This document shows positions 34,778 to 46,962 of a stretch of DNA of 64,000 nucleotides, in pieces. Positions within the stretch are counted from its first letter, which is position 1. The number at the start of each line of letters is the position of its first letter. The stretch spans positions 529,364-593,363 of the forward strand of contig NZ_KK211160.1 of assembly GCF_000620645.1 (NCBI RefSeq), given 5' to 3'. The DNA comes from Nocardioides sp. URHA0032 (lineage in GTDB: Bacteria > Actinomycetota > Actinomycetes > Propionibacteriales > Nocardioidaceae). The position numbers and the translations under genes were made by a program. The notes beneath the pieces are model-generated. The model saw nothing but the letters and a program-made list of their open reading frames with translations. It did not search any database and was not told the origin of the DNA.

Positions 34778-35421
34778 TCAGTTCGAGCTAGTGCCCGGCG
34801 GGGCGGCCAGCAGCTGGTCGACGGTGACTACCGTGGCGAACTCGCCGTGCAGGTTGGTGGCGGTTGCTTGGGCGAGCTGGTCGGCGGTGAGCACTGTTCC
34901 GTCGGGCCCTTGGCGGTCGAAGGTGTGGGTGGCGTCGAGGGCGAACAGCACCCGGTAGCCGAGGTTGCCCCCGACTCGAGCGGTGGTCTCGCAGCAGTGG
35001 TTGGTGGTGATGCCGCAGACCACGATCCCGTCGATGTCGGCCGCGGTCAGCCAGGCGTGCAGGTCGGGTATCCGTGGAAGGCGGAGTTGACCTGCTTGGT
35101 GACCACCAGGTCGGGCTCGGCGGGCAGGTAGGGCTTGAGCTGATTGCCCGGGTTGTCGGGGTGGAGCGGCGAGTCGAGTTCCTCGGAGTCGTGGCGGACG
35201 TAGACCAGGGGTGTTTCCTGTTGGTGCCAGGCGGTGACGAGACGTTCGATGTTGTCGTCGCAGTCGGGGTTGTTGCGCTGGCCCCACCAGGGGGCGTCGA
35301 ATCCGGCCTGAACGTCGACCACGACGAGCGCGTACCGGTCGGTGTCGGCGTGGTCGACGTGGTCGGGGTGGCGTTCGGCTTTTCTGGGCGGGAGTTCAAC
35401 GCTCGCCGGGGTGGTGTTCAT
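34778..35421 (-). pseudogene. Isochorismatase-family cysteine hydrolase, frameshifted
   Basis: The ATG at 35421 (AGAAGGG upstream) opens a frame with the family's catalytic Asp (YALVVVDVQAGFDAP) and Lys (DLVVTKQVNSAFHG), then stops prematurely at ~35047. The other frame carries on from ~35070 with LHAWLTAADIDGIVVCGITT, the nucleophile in TNHCCETTARVGG and a normal C-terminus ending at 34778. A single-base slip near 35060-35075 therefore splits an otherwise complete ~213-aa protein. It is either a recent pseudogene or a sequencing error. Intact homologues hydrolyse amides or vinyl ethers of small molecules. Confidence 0.75.
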
Positions 35422-35459
35422 GGGGTGCCCTTCTGGTAGGTGGGGGTCGGTCGTCCGGG

Positions 35460-36071
35460 CTACTGGTCGGCACGGAAGTTGCGGCCGCGTCGGCGGCCGA
35501 GCTCGAAGTAGTGCCGGAACACGTACATGAGTGGGCGCCAGTGGTTGGTGTCGACGTACTGGGTTCCGGGAATGACCAGGTCGGTGGCGACGTGCACGCG
35601 GACCACGCGGGCCTCGACGATCGCGAAGTTGTCGTCCGCGGGTTCGTGGATGGCCGCGACGGTCGCCTCCAGGTGCACCGGGAACTCCGCGACGCGGGCC
35701 GGTCGTACGAACTCGCTGGGTGTGCACGTGAGTCCCGCGGCGGTGAACTTGTCCGGCTCGTAGCGGTACTGCTGCCGCTTCACAGGGGGCACGGGGTCAC
35801 ATCCGGTCAGCGGCGCGAGGCGTTCGACGGCTTGTTGGTGTTCGGCGGCGGGCAGGTTGATGACGCAGGAGCGTTCGCGGGCCAGGTTGGGCAGGGTCTG
35901 GCCGTCGGTTCCGATCCCGAGCACCACGGTGTGGCCGAGGTACCAGGAGGAGGAGATCGGCGCGATGTTGGTGGTGCCGTCGGGGTTGAGGCTGCTGATC
36001 ACCGTGACCGGTGTGCCGAAATAGAGAACCTTGGGTTCGATGACGGTGTGGGTGGTCGGGGCGCTGGACAA
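35460..36071 (-). CDS. Flavin reductase-like, FMN-binding split-barrel protein
   Basis: 203 aa. The N-terminal half shows the flavin-reductase pattern: VLYFGTPVTVISSLNPDGTT, NIAPISSSWYLGHTVVLGIG and ERSCVINLPAAEH. C-terminal parts include VHLEATVAAIH and RPLMYVFRHYFELGR. Members bind FMN/FAD and reduce it with NAD(P)H for partner monooxygenases, or act as flavoenzymes themselves. It precedes the damaged isochorismatase by 38 bp. No monooxygenase partner is adjacent; the nearest flavoprotein is at 45558. Confidence 0.82.
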   Translation of the reverse strand: MSSAPTTHTVIEPKVLYFGTPVTVISSLNPDGTTNIAPISSSWYLGHTVVLGIGTDGQTLPNLARERSCVINLPAAEHQQAVERLAPLTGCDPVPPVKRQQYRYEPDKFTAAGLTCTPSEFVRPARVAEFPVHLEATVAAIHEPADDNFAIVEARVVRVHVATDLVIPGTQYVDTNHWRPLMYVFRHYFELGRRRGRNFRADQ

Positions 36072-36340
36072 GCTGGGAACCTCCGGTGCTGTGTGAATTG
36101 GGGGCTGGGACTTGGTGGTGACTGGCCGGTGCCTCTCGGCGCAGGGTCGGCGTTGCTGTGGACAGGTGGCTGTGGGTGGCTGTGCGTCTGGCTCGAGTGG
36201 CCTGTCTCGCCCACGGGGTGCTCGGTCGGGTGGTGGACCGGTTGGGGCAGGCGCCGGGGCGCCGTGACGGCCGGTCCAGGAGCGCTGGGTGGGCCGGCCA
36301 TCGCCGAGTCGGTGCTCGGGATGCCTTCTACGCTCGCTCC

Positions 36341-38872
36341 TCAGGTCGCGCTGATGGCGTCGAGAACGTCGAGCCGTCCCGCTCGGCGGGCAGGGAGGGC
36401 GGCGGCGACGAGCCCGATGAGGCCGCCGAGGGCCAGCTCGAGGACCAGCTGCGGGACCGGGACGGCGGTCGCAACGAGGCCTTGGCTGTGCAGCACTGTG
36501 GTGAGCGCCAGACCGAGGACGGTGCCGAGGCCGATGCCGAGCGCGGCACCGTACAGGGAGATGACGATCGCCTCGAGGCGCACCATGCGGCGGACCTGGC
36601 GCCGGTTCATGCCGAGGGCTCGTAGGAGCCCGAGCTCGCGGGTCCGCTCGATCACGGACAGCACGAGGGTGTTGACCACTACGAGGACCGCGATGAGGAC
36701 CGAGAGGGCGAGGAGCGCGTTGATCAGCGTGAGGAGCTGGTCGATGCCGGCGCGCTTGTCCTGCTTGTAGCCCTCGGCGTCGCGCAACTGCACCACCGGG
36801 TAGTCCGCGACGACCCGGTCCAGCGCCTCGTGGACCGCGGCCGTGTCGGCGTCGGGGTCGAGGGTGACGTAGACGTTTTGGTCGAGCGGGACGCCGCCGG
36901 TGGCGGTGTAGGTGTCCAGGGCGATGACGTAGGGGCCGAGGGCGTTGTCGTCGCCGTAGACGCCTGCGACCGTCAGGCGGCGGCTCTGCCCGTTCGCGAC
37001 TTCGAAGCTCACCGGGTCACCCACCTCGAGCCCTGCCGACGTCGCTTCCTTCGCCGAGACCAGGATCGTGTCCCCGGCCAGGGCGCTCAGCTTCCCGTCG
37101 GTCATGTGGATCGCGAGTGCGTCACCGACGACGGCGGGGTCGTAGGCGGAGAAGTACCCCTGGTGGCCATTGATCTGTGCGGTGCCGTACCGCTCGACGG
37201 CCACCGAACGGACGCCGTCGATGCCGCGGACCTGGTCGGCGACCTTCGTGGTGAACGGCTGACCCATCGCAGCCGACATCACGTAGTCGGCGCGGAGCAC
37301 GTCGTCGACGGTCCGGTCGATCGAGGCGCGAGCGGAGGCGCCGATGATGCTGAACCCGGTGACCAGCGCCAGCCCGATCATCAGCGCCGAGGAGGTCGCC
37401 GCGGTGCGGCGCGGGTTCCGGAGCGCGTTCTCCTTCGCGAGCCGGCCGGTGGTGCCGGCGAGCCGGGGCAGCACGGCGCCGAGGCCGCGGACGAACGGCA
37501 CCGCCAGCACCGGGCTGAGCACGATGACGGCGACGAGCAACCCCACCGCACCCATCGCCACCAGCGGCGGCGTTCCGCCGGCGGTCCCCGCGGCGAGGCC
37601 GACGCCGGACAGCGCGGCGGTGACGCCTCCGGTGATCGTGCGGACCCGCAGCGGGCGCGGGGTGGTGACGAGGTCGGCGCGCATGGCTGCGACCGGCGGG
37701 ACCTTCGCCGCTCGACGGGCCGGGAGGTAGGCGGCGACGAGCGTGACCGCGACTCCGATGGCGTAGGACCAGGTGATGGTGGCGCCGGTAAGGGTCAGGT
37801 TGCTGTCGATGGTGAGGCCGAACTGTCCGAACAGCCCCTTGAGGGCGTATGCGAGGGCGTACCCGCCGCCGAGTCCGACGGTGGCGCCCACGAGGCCGAG
37901 CAGCAACGCCTCGATCAGGACCGCGCGGGTCACCTGGCGGCGGCTGGCGCCGAGCGCCCGGAGCAGCGCGAGCTCACGGGTGCGTTGGGCGACCAGCATC
38001 GAGAACGTGTTGAGGATGAGGAAGCTGCCGACGAACAGCGCGACGCCGGCGAACACGAGCAGGAAGGTGTTGATGAACTTCAGCGAGTCCTCGAGGGAGG
38101 CGGCCTGGTCGGCGGCCTTCTGCTCCTTGGTGTTCACCTGGTAGCTGGCCCCGAGGGCGTCGGCGAGGCGGCCGGCGAGCACGGTGTGGCTGGTGCCGTC
38201 GGCGGCGGCGATCCCGATCTCGCTGAACCGGCCCGGCGCGAGCAGCAGCCGCTGGGCGGTGGCGGTGTCGAACGCGGTCATCGACGCACCGGCCAGGCCG
38301 CCGTCCTGTCCGTACCGGAAGATGCCGACCAGGGTGGCGTGCATGCGCGGGCCGGTGGTCAGGACGGTGATCGTGTCGCCAACGTGGTAGCCGAGGTCGT
38401 CGGCGGTGGCGCTGTCGATGGCGACCTCATCGGATGAGGTGGGCGCGTGGCCGTCGATCAGGGAGGCGGAGTTCAGCTCCGGGTCCGTAGTCCAGCTGAT
38501 CCCGATGCCGGGAGCGCCGCCGGTGTCGGCGACGTGACCGTCGGCGTCGAGGACGTAGACGCCGTTGGCCTGCACGTAGCCGGCGGCCGCGGCGACGCCG
38601 TCGACGCCCGTGACCTTCTCGACCAGGGCTGCGGGCAGCGAGGAGGAGGCGGAGTTCATGTCCATCCCGGCCATGCCGGTGTCGAACGCCGCCTTGGGTT
38701 CGACGCTGACGTCGGCGGCGGCGTCCTTGAACAGGTCGGTGAAGGTCTTGTTCAGCGCGTCGGTGAAGGTCAGGGTGCCGGCGACGAACGCGACGCCGAG
38801 GATGACAGCGAGCCCGCTCATCGTCAGCCGCGCCTTGTGCGCGAGCAGGTTGCGGATCGCGGTGCGCAGCAT
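36341..38872 (-). CDS. FtsX/MacB-like ABC transporter permease
   Basis: 843 aa from the ATG at 38872, which shares one base with the ATPase stop. Two FtsX-type modules are present: an N-terminal anchor (RNLLAHKARLTMSGLAVILG), a large extracytoplasmic domain (~50-260), three helices ending near LALLRALGASRRQVTRAVLI, then a second set after KENALRNPRRTAATSSALMI ending at LGLLRALGMNRRQVRRMVRL. Such proteins with their LolD-like ATPase export or extract lipids, lipoproteins, peptides or drugs by a mechanotransmission mechanism. It is the last gene of the copper operon read from the promoter at ~43.5 kb. Confidence 0.88.
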   Translation of the reverse strand: MLRTAIRNLLAHKARLTMSGLAVILGVAFVAGTLTFTDALNKTFTDLFKDAAADVSVEPKAAFDTGMAGMDMNSASSSLPAALVEKVTGVDGVAAAAGYVQANGVYVLDADGHVADTGGAPGIGISWTTDPELNSASLIDGHAPTSSDEVAIDSATADDLGYHVGDTITVLTTGPRMHATLVGIFRYGQDGGLAGASMTAFDTATAQRLLLAPGRFSEIGIAAADGTSHTVLAGRLADALGASYQVNTKEQKAADQAASLEDSLKFINTFLLVFAGVALFVGSFLILNTFSMLVAQRTRELALLRALGASRRQVTRAVLIEALLLGLVGATVGLGGGYALAYALKGLFGQFGLTIDSNLTLTGATITWSYAIGVAVTLVAAYLPARRAAKVPPVAAMRADLVTTPRPLRVRTITGGVTAALSGVGLAAGTAGGTPPLVAMGAVGLLVAVIVLSPVLAVPFVRGLGAVLPRLAGTTGRLAKENALRNPRRTAATSSALMIGLALVTGFSIIGASARASIDRTVDDVLRADYVMSAAMGQPFTTKVADQVRGIDGVRSVAVERYGTAQINGHQGYFSAYDPAVVGDALAIHMTDGKLSALAGDTILVSAKEATSAGLEVGDPVSFEVANGQSRRLTVAGVYGDDNALGPYVIALDTYTATGGVPLDQNVYVTLDPDADTAAVHEALDRVVADYPVVQLRDAEGYKQDKRAGIDQLLTLINALLALSVLIAVLVVVNTLVLSVIERTRELGLLRALGMNRRQVRRMVRLEAIVISLYGAALGIGLGTVLGLALTTVLHSQGLVATAVPVPQLVLELALGGLIGLVAAALPARRAGRLDVLDAISAT

Positions 38873-39717
38873 CACGCGGCTCCGTTCCGGTCGGTGAGCT
38901 CGGTGCCGTCGAAGGACTTCATCCGCTCCAGCACCCGGTCGGCGGTGGGGGAGTCGATCTCGTCGACGATGCGGCCGTCGGCGAGGAACACGACGCGGTC
39001 GGCGTAGGACGCGGCGACCGGGTCGTGGGTGACCATCACGATGGTCTGCCCCAGGGTGCGGGCCGAGGACTGGAGAAAGCCGAGGATCTCGGCGCCGGTG
39101 CGGGAGTCGAGGTTGCCGGTGGGCTCGTCGGCGAACACGATGTCGGGGCGGCTGGCCAGCGCGCGGGCGCACGCGACCCGCTGCTGCTGGCCGCCGGACA
39201 GCTCCGCGGGCCGGTGCGAGAGCCGGGGGCGCAGGCCGACGGTGTCGATGACCTGGTCCAGCCACGCCTGGTCGGGTTTGCGGCCCGCGATGTCCATGGG
39301 CAGCGTGATGTTCTCCAGCGCCGACAGCGTCGGGACCAGGTTGAACGCCTGGAAGATGAACCCGATCCGGTCCCGGCGGAGCCGGGTCAGGCCCTTGTCG
39401 CCTAGGCCGCTGAGCTCGGCGTCGCCGATCCAGGCGCGGCCGTACGTCGGGGCGTCGAGGCCGGCCATGACGTGCATCAAGGTCGACTTCCCGGAGCCGG
39501 ACGGTCCCATGATGGCGGTGAACTGGCCGGGGTGGAACTTGACCGAGACGCCGTCGAGGGCCACGACGCGGGCCTCGCCGTCGCCGTAGACCTTCGTCAG
39601 AGCCTCGCAGCGAGCGACGGGCAGGGTGGTGGGCAGGGTGGTGGGCAGGGTGGCTCGGGCGTCGGTGGCTGTGGCGACGGGGTAGGGGGCTGCGTTGCCC
39701 TGCTCGAGTGCGGACAC
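38872..39717 (-). CDS. ABC transporter ATPase (MacB/LolD type)
   Basis: 281 aa from the GTG at 39717 (AGGAG six bases upstream). Walker A GPSGSGKST (71-79), Q-loop FIFQAFNLVPTLSALENI, signature ELSGGQQQRVACARALA, Walker B DIVFADEPTGNLDS, switch MVTHDP. All are typical of the MacB/LolD class that pairs with FtsX-like permeases. The N-terminus has a short LPTTLPTTLP stretch made by a 12-bp tandem repeat. It lies 74 bp downstream of the copper ATPase and shares a base with the permease gene. Confidence 0.92.
   Translation of the reverse strand: MSALEQGNAAPYPVATATDARATLPTTLPTTLPVARCEALTKVYGDGEARVVALDGVSVKFHPGQFTAIMGPSGSGKSTLMHVMAGLDAPTYGRAWIGDAELSGLGDKGLTRLRRDRIGFIFQAFNLVPTLSALENITLPMDIAGRKPDQAWLDQVIDTVGLRPRLSHRPAELSGGQQQRVACARALASRPDIVFADEPTGNLDSRTGAEILGFLQSSARTLGQTIVMVTHDPVAASYADRVVFLADGRIVDEIDSPTADRVLERMKSFDGTELTDRNGAA
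39619..39654. repeat. 12-bp tandem repeat within the MacB-type ATPase gene
   Basis: Three successive units of GGGCAGGGTGGT (the last imperfect) encode the repeated LPTT in the N-terminal tail of the ATPase. Copy-number change would keep the frame, so it may vary between strains. Confidence 0.7.
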
Positions 39718-39791
39718 GGTGTGCTCCTGGGCTTGAGTGCGGTGTCGGTGTGCGGTGAAGCGGTTGCCGGGGCGGTGTTCGGGTGGCGATT

Positions 39792-43109
<3,318 letters not shown>

Positions 43110-43162
43110 CTCGGTCTCCTCGGTGCGGGCTGCGGTGGGAGGGGTGCTGTGGGAGAGGGTGG

Positions 43163-43381
43163 TCAGGAGGCGAGCTGGTAGCCGGCCTCGTCGATCGCGG
43201 CGGTCATCTGGTCGTCGGCGATGGGCTGGGTGCTGGTGACGGTGACGGCGCCGGTGGTGAGGTCGACGGTGACGTCGGTGACGCAGTCGATGGCGCCGAC
43301 CTCCTGCTGGACGGCGTTGACGCAGTGGCCGCAGGTCATGCCGGTGACCTGGTAGGTGCGGGTCGTCTGGGTGGTGGACAT
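43163..43381 (-). CDS. copZ: CopZ-like copper chaperone (HMA domain)
   Basis: 72 aa, a single heavy-metal-associated domain with the Cu(I) site GMTCGHC (C17, C20) and the conserved tail DEAGYQL. It carries Cu(I) in the cytoplasm to the N-terminal HMA of the ATPase encoded 53 bp downstream. AAGGAG precedes the ATG. It heads the operon CopZ-like, CopA-type, MacB-like ATPase, MacB-like permease. Copy G of the palindromic element lies 109 bp upstream; no CsoR- or CueR-type gene is in the window, so control by the unknown factor of that element is plausible. Confidence 0.9.
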   Translation of the reverse strand: MSTTQTTRTYQVTGMTCGHCVNAVQQEVGAIDCVTDVTVDLTTGAVTVTSTQPIADDQMTAAIDEAGYQLAS

Positions 43382-43489
43382 CGGGTGCTCCTTCGGGTGA
43401 GTGCAGCGGGTTGTGGATTCGCTGGGGGAGGGGGAGGTGGGTGTTGCTGGGGACGGGTAACAGCGTCGTCGCCGGTCATGGGGTTGGCA

Positions 43490-43505
43490 CCGGGGAAATC
43501 GCCGG
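43490..43505 (-). promoter_or_regulatory. Dispersed palindromic element, copy G (copper operon)
   Basis: Minus-strand core CCGGCGATTTCCCCGG, 109 bp upstream of the chaperone start, 5' flank AATC and 3' flank TGCCAACCCC. It is closest to the consensus. A CGGCGACGACGCT block follows about 30 bp downstream. Confidence 0.75.
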
Positions 43506-43560
43506 GATTGTCGCCGGGCTGTCGGCTGGGGTTGCCGTCAGCCCGGCGGAGCTTCCGCCG

Positions 43561-45135
43561 CTAGTGCCCGTGCCCGTGGCCGTGTCCGTGGCCCGCGGCG
43601 GCGGCGTTCGGGTCGTGAGCGGGCAGCAGGGCGGCGGGGAGCAGAAGCCCGACCAAGCCGACGGCGACGGCGAGGAACGCGTCGTGGGTGCCGGTGACGA
43701 TGCCGGCGCGGGTGGTGAGGTCGCCGGCGATCGCGGTGAGCGCGGCGACACCCAGGGCGGCGCCGATCTCGTGGCCGGTCATCATCAGACCGGACGCCAT
43801 GCCGGACTGCTCGTGCGGGACGTCGCTCATCGCGGCGACCGAGATCGCCACGAACATTGGGCCAACGCCCAGGCCGAGGAGCGCGAAGCCGGGCAGCACG
43901 TCGGTGAGGTAGCTGGGGTCGGTGTCGATCGAGGCGAGCACCAGGGCGCCGGCCGCAGAGATGACGAGCCCGGCGGCGATGAGCTTCTTCGCGCCGACGT
44001 GCGGCAGCACCTTCGACGCGACGGCGGCGCTGATGGTGATGAACGCGGCGAGCGGGAGGAACTCCACGCCGGCGACGAGCGCGGAGGCGCCGAGGACCTG
44101 CTGGAGGTACAGCGAGCTGAGGAAGATGACGCCGACCACCGCGCCGGTGACACCGGCCATGACCACCGACGCGGAGACCAGGGAGCGAATGCGCCAGGTG
44201 GCGGCCGGAACGATCGGGTCGGTGACCTTCCGCTCGTTCGCGGCGAACCCGGCGAGCAGCACGGCGGCAGCGGCGGCGGCGACCAGGGTCTGGGGTGCGG
44301 TCCAGCCGTGGCTGGTGGTGGACTCGACGGCGTACACCAGGGCGAGCAGGCCGGTGACCAGGGTAAGTGCGCCGGAGACGTCGAGGCGGCGGCTGCCGCC
44401 GCTGCCGGGCATGGCCGGGACCTTCCGGAGCACGCCGGCGAGGACGGCGGCGCCGACGGGGACGTTGATGAAGAAGACCGCGCGCCAGTCGAAGACGGTG
44501 GTCAGGATGCCGCCGAACAGGACGCCGGCGGCGATGCCCATGCTGGCGACGGTGCCCCACAGGCCGAGCGCGGTGGCGCGTTGCCGTCCGGCGTAGGTGG
44601 TCATGACGATCGACATCGCCGCGGGGGTCAGCATGGCCGCGCCGGCGCCCTGGGCGCCGCGGGCGAGGATCAGCATCAACGGTGAGGCGGCGAGTCCCGA
44701 GGCCAGGGAGCCGAGGGTGAAGACGGCGAGGCCGGTGAGGAACATCCGGCGGCGGTCGAACAGGTCGGCCATCCGGCCGCCGAGCAGCAGGAACCCGCCG
44801 CTGAGGAGCACGTAGGCGCTGACCGCCCACTGGTAGTCGCCCGAGGACAGGTGCAGGTCGCTCGCGATGCTGGGCAGGGCGACGTTCACGACGCTGACGT
44901 CGAGGACGACCATCACCTGCGCGGCGAGCATCAACCCAAGCACGGTCCACGGGCGGCGCGGCCCGTTGGCCTCGTGGCCTGCAGCGCCGTGCCCGTGACC
45001 GTGCCCGTGGGCGTGGCCGTCGGCGTGGCCGTGGGCGTGGCCGTGGGCGTGGCCGTGGGCGTCTGGGGCCTCGTGCGTGGTGTGAGCCGCCGGGGGGTGG
45101 TGGAGCCCGGCGGACTCCGTGGACTTCGTGGACAT
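43561..45135 (-). CDS. MFS (DHA2-type) exporter with His-rich termini
   Basis: 524 aa from the ATG at 45135 (AAGGAG six bases upstream). The transport core matches 14-helix DHA2 drug:H+ antiporters: QVMVVLDVSVVNVALPSIAS in helix 1, YVLLSGGFLLLGGRMADLFD, GRRxF-like RRRMFLTGLA and LARGAQGAGAAMLTPAAMSI. Unusually, residues 28-54 are a His/Gly stretch (HGHAHGHAHGHADGHAHG) and the protein ends in GHGHGHGHGH. Such tails bind Ni, Zn, Co or Cu and are rare in DHA2 proteins. This suggests a metal or metal-chelate exporter, or metal sensing by an otherwise drug-type pump. Copy H lies 87 bp upstream. Confidence 0.88.
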   Translation of the reverse strand: MSTKSTESAGLHHPPAAHTTHEAPDAHGHAHGHAHGHADGHAHGHGHGHGAAGHEANGPRRPWTVLGLMLAAQVMVVLDVSVVNVALPSIASDLHLSSGDYQWAVSAYVLLSGGFLLLGGRMADLFDRRRMFLTGLAVFTLGSLASGLAASPLMLILARGAQGAGAAMLTPAAMSIVMTTYAGRQRATALGLWGTVASMGIAAGVLFGGILTTVFDWRAVFFINVPVGAAVLAGVLRKVPAMPGSGGSRRLDVSGALTLVTGLLALVYAVESTTSHGWTAPQTLVAAAAAAVLLAGFAANERKVTDPIVPAATWRIRSLVSASVVMAGVTGAVVGVIFLSSLYLQQVLGASALVAGVEFLPLAAFITISAAVASKVLPHVGAKKLIAAGLVISAAGALVLASIDTDPSYLTDVLPGFALLGLGVGPMFVAISVAAMSDVPHEQSGMASGLMMTGHEIGAALGVAALTAIAGDLTTRAGIVTGTHDAFLAVAVGLVGLLLPAALLPAHDPNAAAAGHGHGHGHGH

Positions 45136-45221
45136 CGTCTTCTCCTTCACGCGGATGGGGGCCGGCGCGGTGGCGGTGCCGGTGATGTCTCTGAGCGTTG
45201 TCGCCGGGGGACTTGGTCGCG

Positions 45222-45237
45222 CTGGCGAAATCGCCGG
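45222..45237 (-). promoter_or_regulatory. Dispersed palindromic element, copy H
   Basis: Minus-strand core CCGGCGATTTCGCCAG, the most symmetrical copy, 87 bp upstream of the His-rich MFS start. 5' flank GATC; a CGGCGACAACGCT block follows about 30 bp downstream, as in copy G. Confidence 0.75.
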
Positions 45238-45410
45238 GATCTCGCGCGCCCGGGTGTCAGAAGCCTGGAGCGGCACGGCGCCGACGAGAGCGCAGGGCGC
45301 GGGCCGCAGTGCAGGGGGAGAGCGCACGCGAGTGCGCCCGGGGCGTCGCGCCTGCTGGACCCCATGGGACAGCTGTCGACGCGGCCTGCCGTCAGCCGGT
45401 CCCGCTGAAC

Positions 45411-45426
45411 CTGGCAATTCACCCGG
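45411..45426 (+). promoter_or_regulatory. Dispersed palindromic element, copy I
   Basis: Plus-strand core CTGGCAATTCACCCGG with 5' flank GAAC and 3' flank TGTGAGCGGCCCGG, 132 bp upstream of the flavoprotein GTG start. It is on the opposite strand from copy H, so the pair faces apart across a divergent promoter region, each oriented towards its own gene. Confidence 0.7.
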
Positions 45427-45557
45427 TGTGAGCGGCCCGGCTGCGTTCATAGCGTCTCTGGCATCGGGACGGGAGCAGTTCGCCTCAGCGGTTCTGCTCC
45501 CGACCCGCCCCAAGCCGACACCACCGATCGACCCGGACCGACATGGAGGAGACGACC

Positions 45558-46718
45558 GTGACCACTCCCAGCACCCGCCACGACCCCCAGCGGCCGGCGA
45601 CGCCTTTTGACCACGACGCCCTCGACGTGCTCGTTATCGGCGCCGGGCAGGCCGGCCTAGCGATCGGCTACCACCTGCGACGGGCGGGCTTGCGGTTCCT
45701 CATCGTCGACGCCGCGACCGAACTAGGCTCCTCCTGGCGCAACCGGTGGGACTCCCTGCGGCTGTTCACCCCCGCTCAGTACGACGGGCTGCCCGGCATG
45801 GCGTTCCCCGCGCGGACCGGCACTTACCCGACTCGCACGGAGGTCGCGGACTACCTGACGGCGTACGCCGCCCGGTTCGAGTTGGCGGTGCTGCTCGGCA
45901 CCCCGGTCACCCGGCTCGAGCGCGACCCTCGCTGGGACGGAGACGGGTTCGTCGCCCACACGCCTCAGGGACTGCTGCACGCTCGTCAGGTCGTGGTCGC
46001 GACCGGACCGTTCCAGACCCCGGTCATCCCAGCGGTCAGCCGTGGCCTCGGGTCGGAGGTGACCCAGCTGCACAGTGCCGAGTACCGCAACCCTGCCCAG
46101 ATCCGGCCCGGCCGGGTCGTGGTCGTCGGTGGCGGGAACTCCGGGCGCCAGATCGCGCTCGAGCTCGCGAGCAGCCACATCGGCGTCCCCTCCGGAAGCC
46201 ACGACGTGACGCTCGCGGTCGGTACCGAGGAGCCCGAGCTTCCGCAGCGCATCCTCGGCCGTGACCTGTTCTGGTGGCTGACCAAGACCCGGCTGCTTGC
46301 GAAGCCCGTCGGCTCCCGCCTTGCGCGCCGGATGCGGGCCCGGGGCGACCTTGTCATTGGCAGCCCAATGAAGCAGCTCCGCGCGGCCGGTGTCGACATC
46401 CGGCCCCGGCTCACCGCCGCGGCCGGCGACACCGTGACGTTCGCCGACCACACCGAGAGCCGCCCCGCGACGATCATCTGGGCGACCGGGTTCCGGTCGG
46501 ACTACTCCTGGATCAAAATCGACGGCGCCGTCAACGAGACCGGCGTCGCCCACCACCGCGGCGTCAGCCCGGTGCCCGGCCTGTCGTTCATCGGCCTGCC
46601 GTGGCAGCACACCCGCGGCTCGGCTCTACTCGGCTTCGTCAAGGACGACGCCGCCTGGCTCGCCGAGCGCATCACCGCCCAAGTCGCCAGCCCGACCGCG
46701 GCCGAGCAGCGGGCCTGA
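45558..46718 (+). CDS. CzcO-like FAD/NAD(P)-binding oxidoreductase
   Basis: 386 aa from the GTG at 45558, chosen because GGAGGAG ends six bases before it; the in-frame ATG at 45543 has no such site. Two Rossmann motifs: FAD site VLVIGAGQAGLAIGYHLRRA and NADPH site VVVVGGGNSGRQIALELA. WRNRWDSLRLFTPAQYDGLP is the signature of the CzcO/flavin-monooxygenase group, and ATGFRSDYSW is the conserved ATG motif. Homologues often sit beside cation exporters; here it is divergent from the His-rich MFS gene and shares the same operator type (copy I). The substrate is unknown. Confidence 0.85.
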   Translation: MTTPSTRHDPQRPATPFDHDALDVLVIGAGQAGLAIGYHLRRAGLRFLIVDAATELGSSWRNRWDSLRLFTPAQYDGLPGMAFPARTGTYPTRTEVADYLTAYAARFELAVLLGTPVTRLERDPRWDGDGFVAHTPQGLLHARQVVVATGPFQTPVIPAVSRGLGSEVTQLHSAEYRNPAQIRPGRVVVVGGGNSGRQIALELASSHIGVPSGSHDVTLAVGTEEPELPQRILGRDLFWWLTKTRLLAKPVGSRLARRMRARGDLVIGSPMKQLRAAGVDIRPRLTAAAGDTVTFADHTESRPATIIWATGFRSDYSWIKIDGAVNETGVAHHRGVSPVPGLSFIGLPWQHTRGSALLGFVKDDAAWLAERITAQVASPTAAEQRA

Positions 46719-46868
46719 CCCGGCTCCCCGCCCCACAAGGGCCGGCCCGTCACCGCCCTCAAACCATGTTCTGTGAAGCCGGAGTGCTCGAGCAGTTAAC
46801 AGAGGCCTCTCGAGCGTCGGCTAACAGGCGGCGGGTCTGAGGCGGTAAGAGCGAAGTCCTCCTCGATC

Positions 46869-46884
46869 CCGGTGATCTCGCCGG
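46869..46884 (+). promoter_or_regulatory. Dispersed palindromic element, copy J
   Basis: Plus-strand core CCGGTGATCTCGCCGG with 5' flank GATC and 3' flank TGCGAGCCACACC, 79 bp upstream of the second MFS gene. Orientation again matches the direction of the gene. Confidence 0.7.
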
Positions 46885-46962
46885 TGCGAGCCACACCCTC
46901 CGCACGAAACGGTGAAGGCATTACAGACCCCGCCCCGACCGTCCCATGACCAGGTGAGAGCC

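Larger units (their letters stand above)
45136..45557. other. 422-bp divergent intergenic region
   Basis: It separates the His-rich MFS gene (minus) from the flavoprotein gene (plus). It holds copies H and I of the palindromic element and no credible gene. The GGAGGAG at 45546-45552 is the ribosome-binding site of the flavoprotein and argues for its GTG start. Confidence 0.6.

Noticed and set aside
35980..36110. Possible element copy before the flavin reductase
   Set aside because: Only the AATTCAC half resembles copy I and it lies within ~30 bp of the start, unlike all true copies.
35511..36770. 419-aa plus-strand ORF
   Set aside because: Antisense to the flavin reductase and the FtsX-like permease; no start signal or family.
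36341..39265. Extended 974-aa start for the FtsX-like permease
   Set aside because: The extra N-terminus is a frame of the ATPase gene; the ATG at 38872 opens the membrane anchor.
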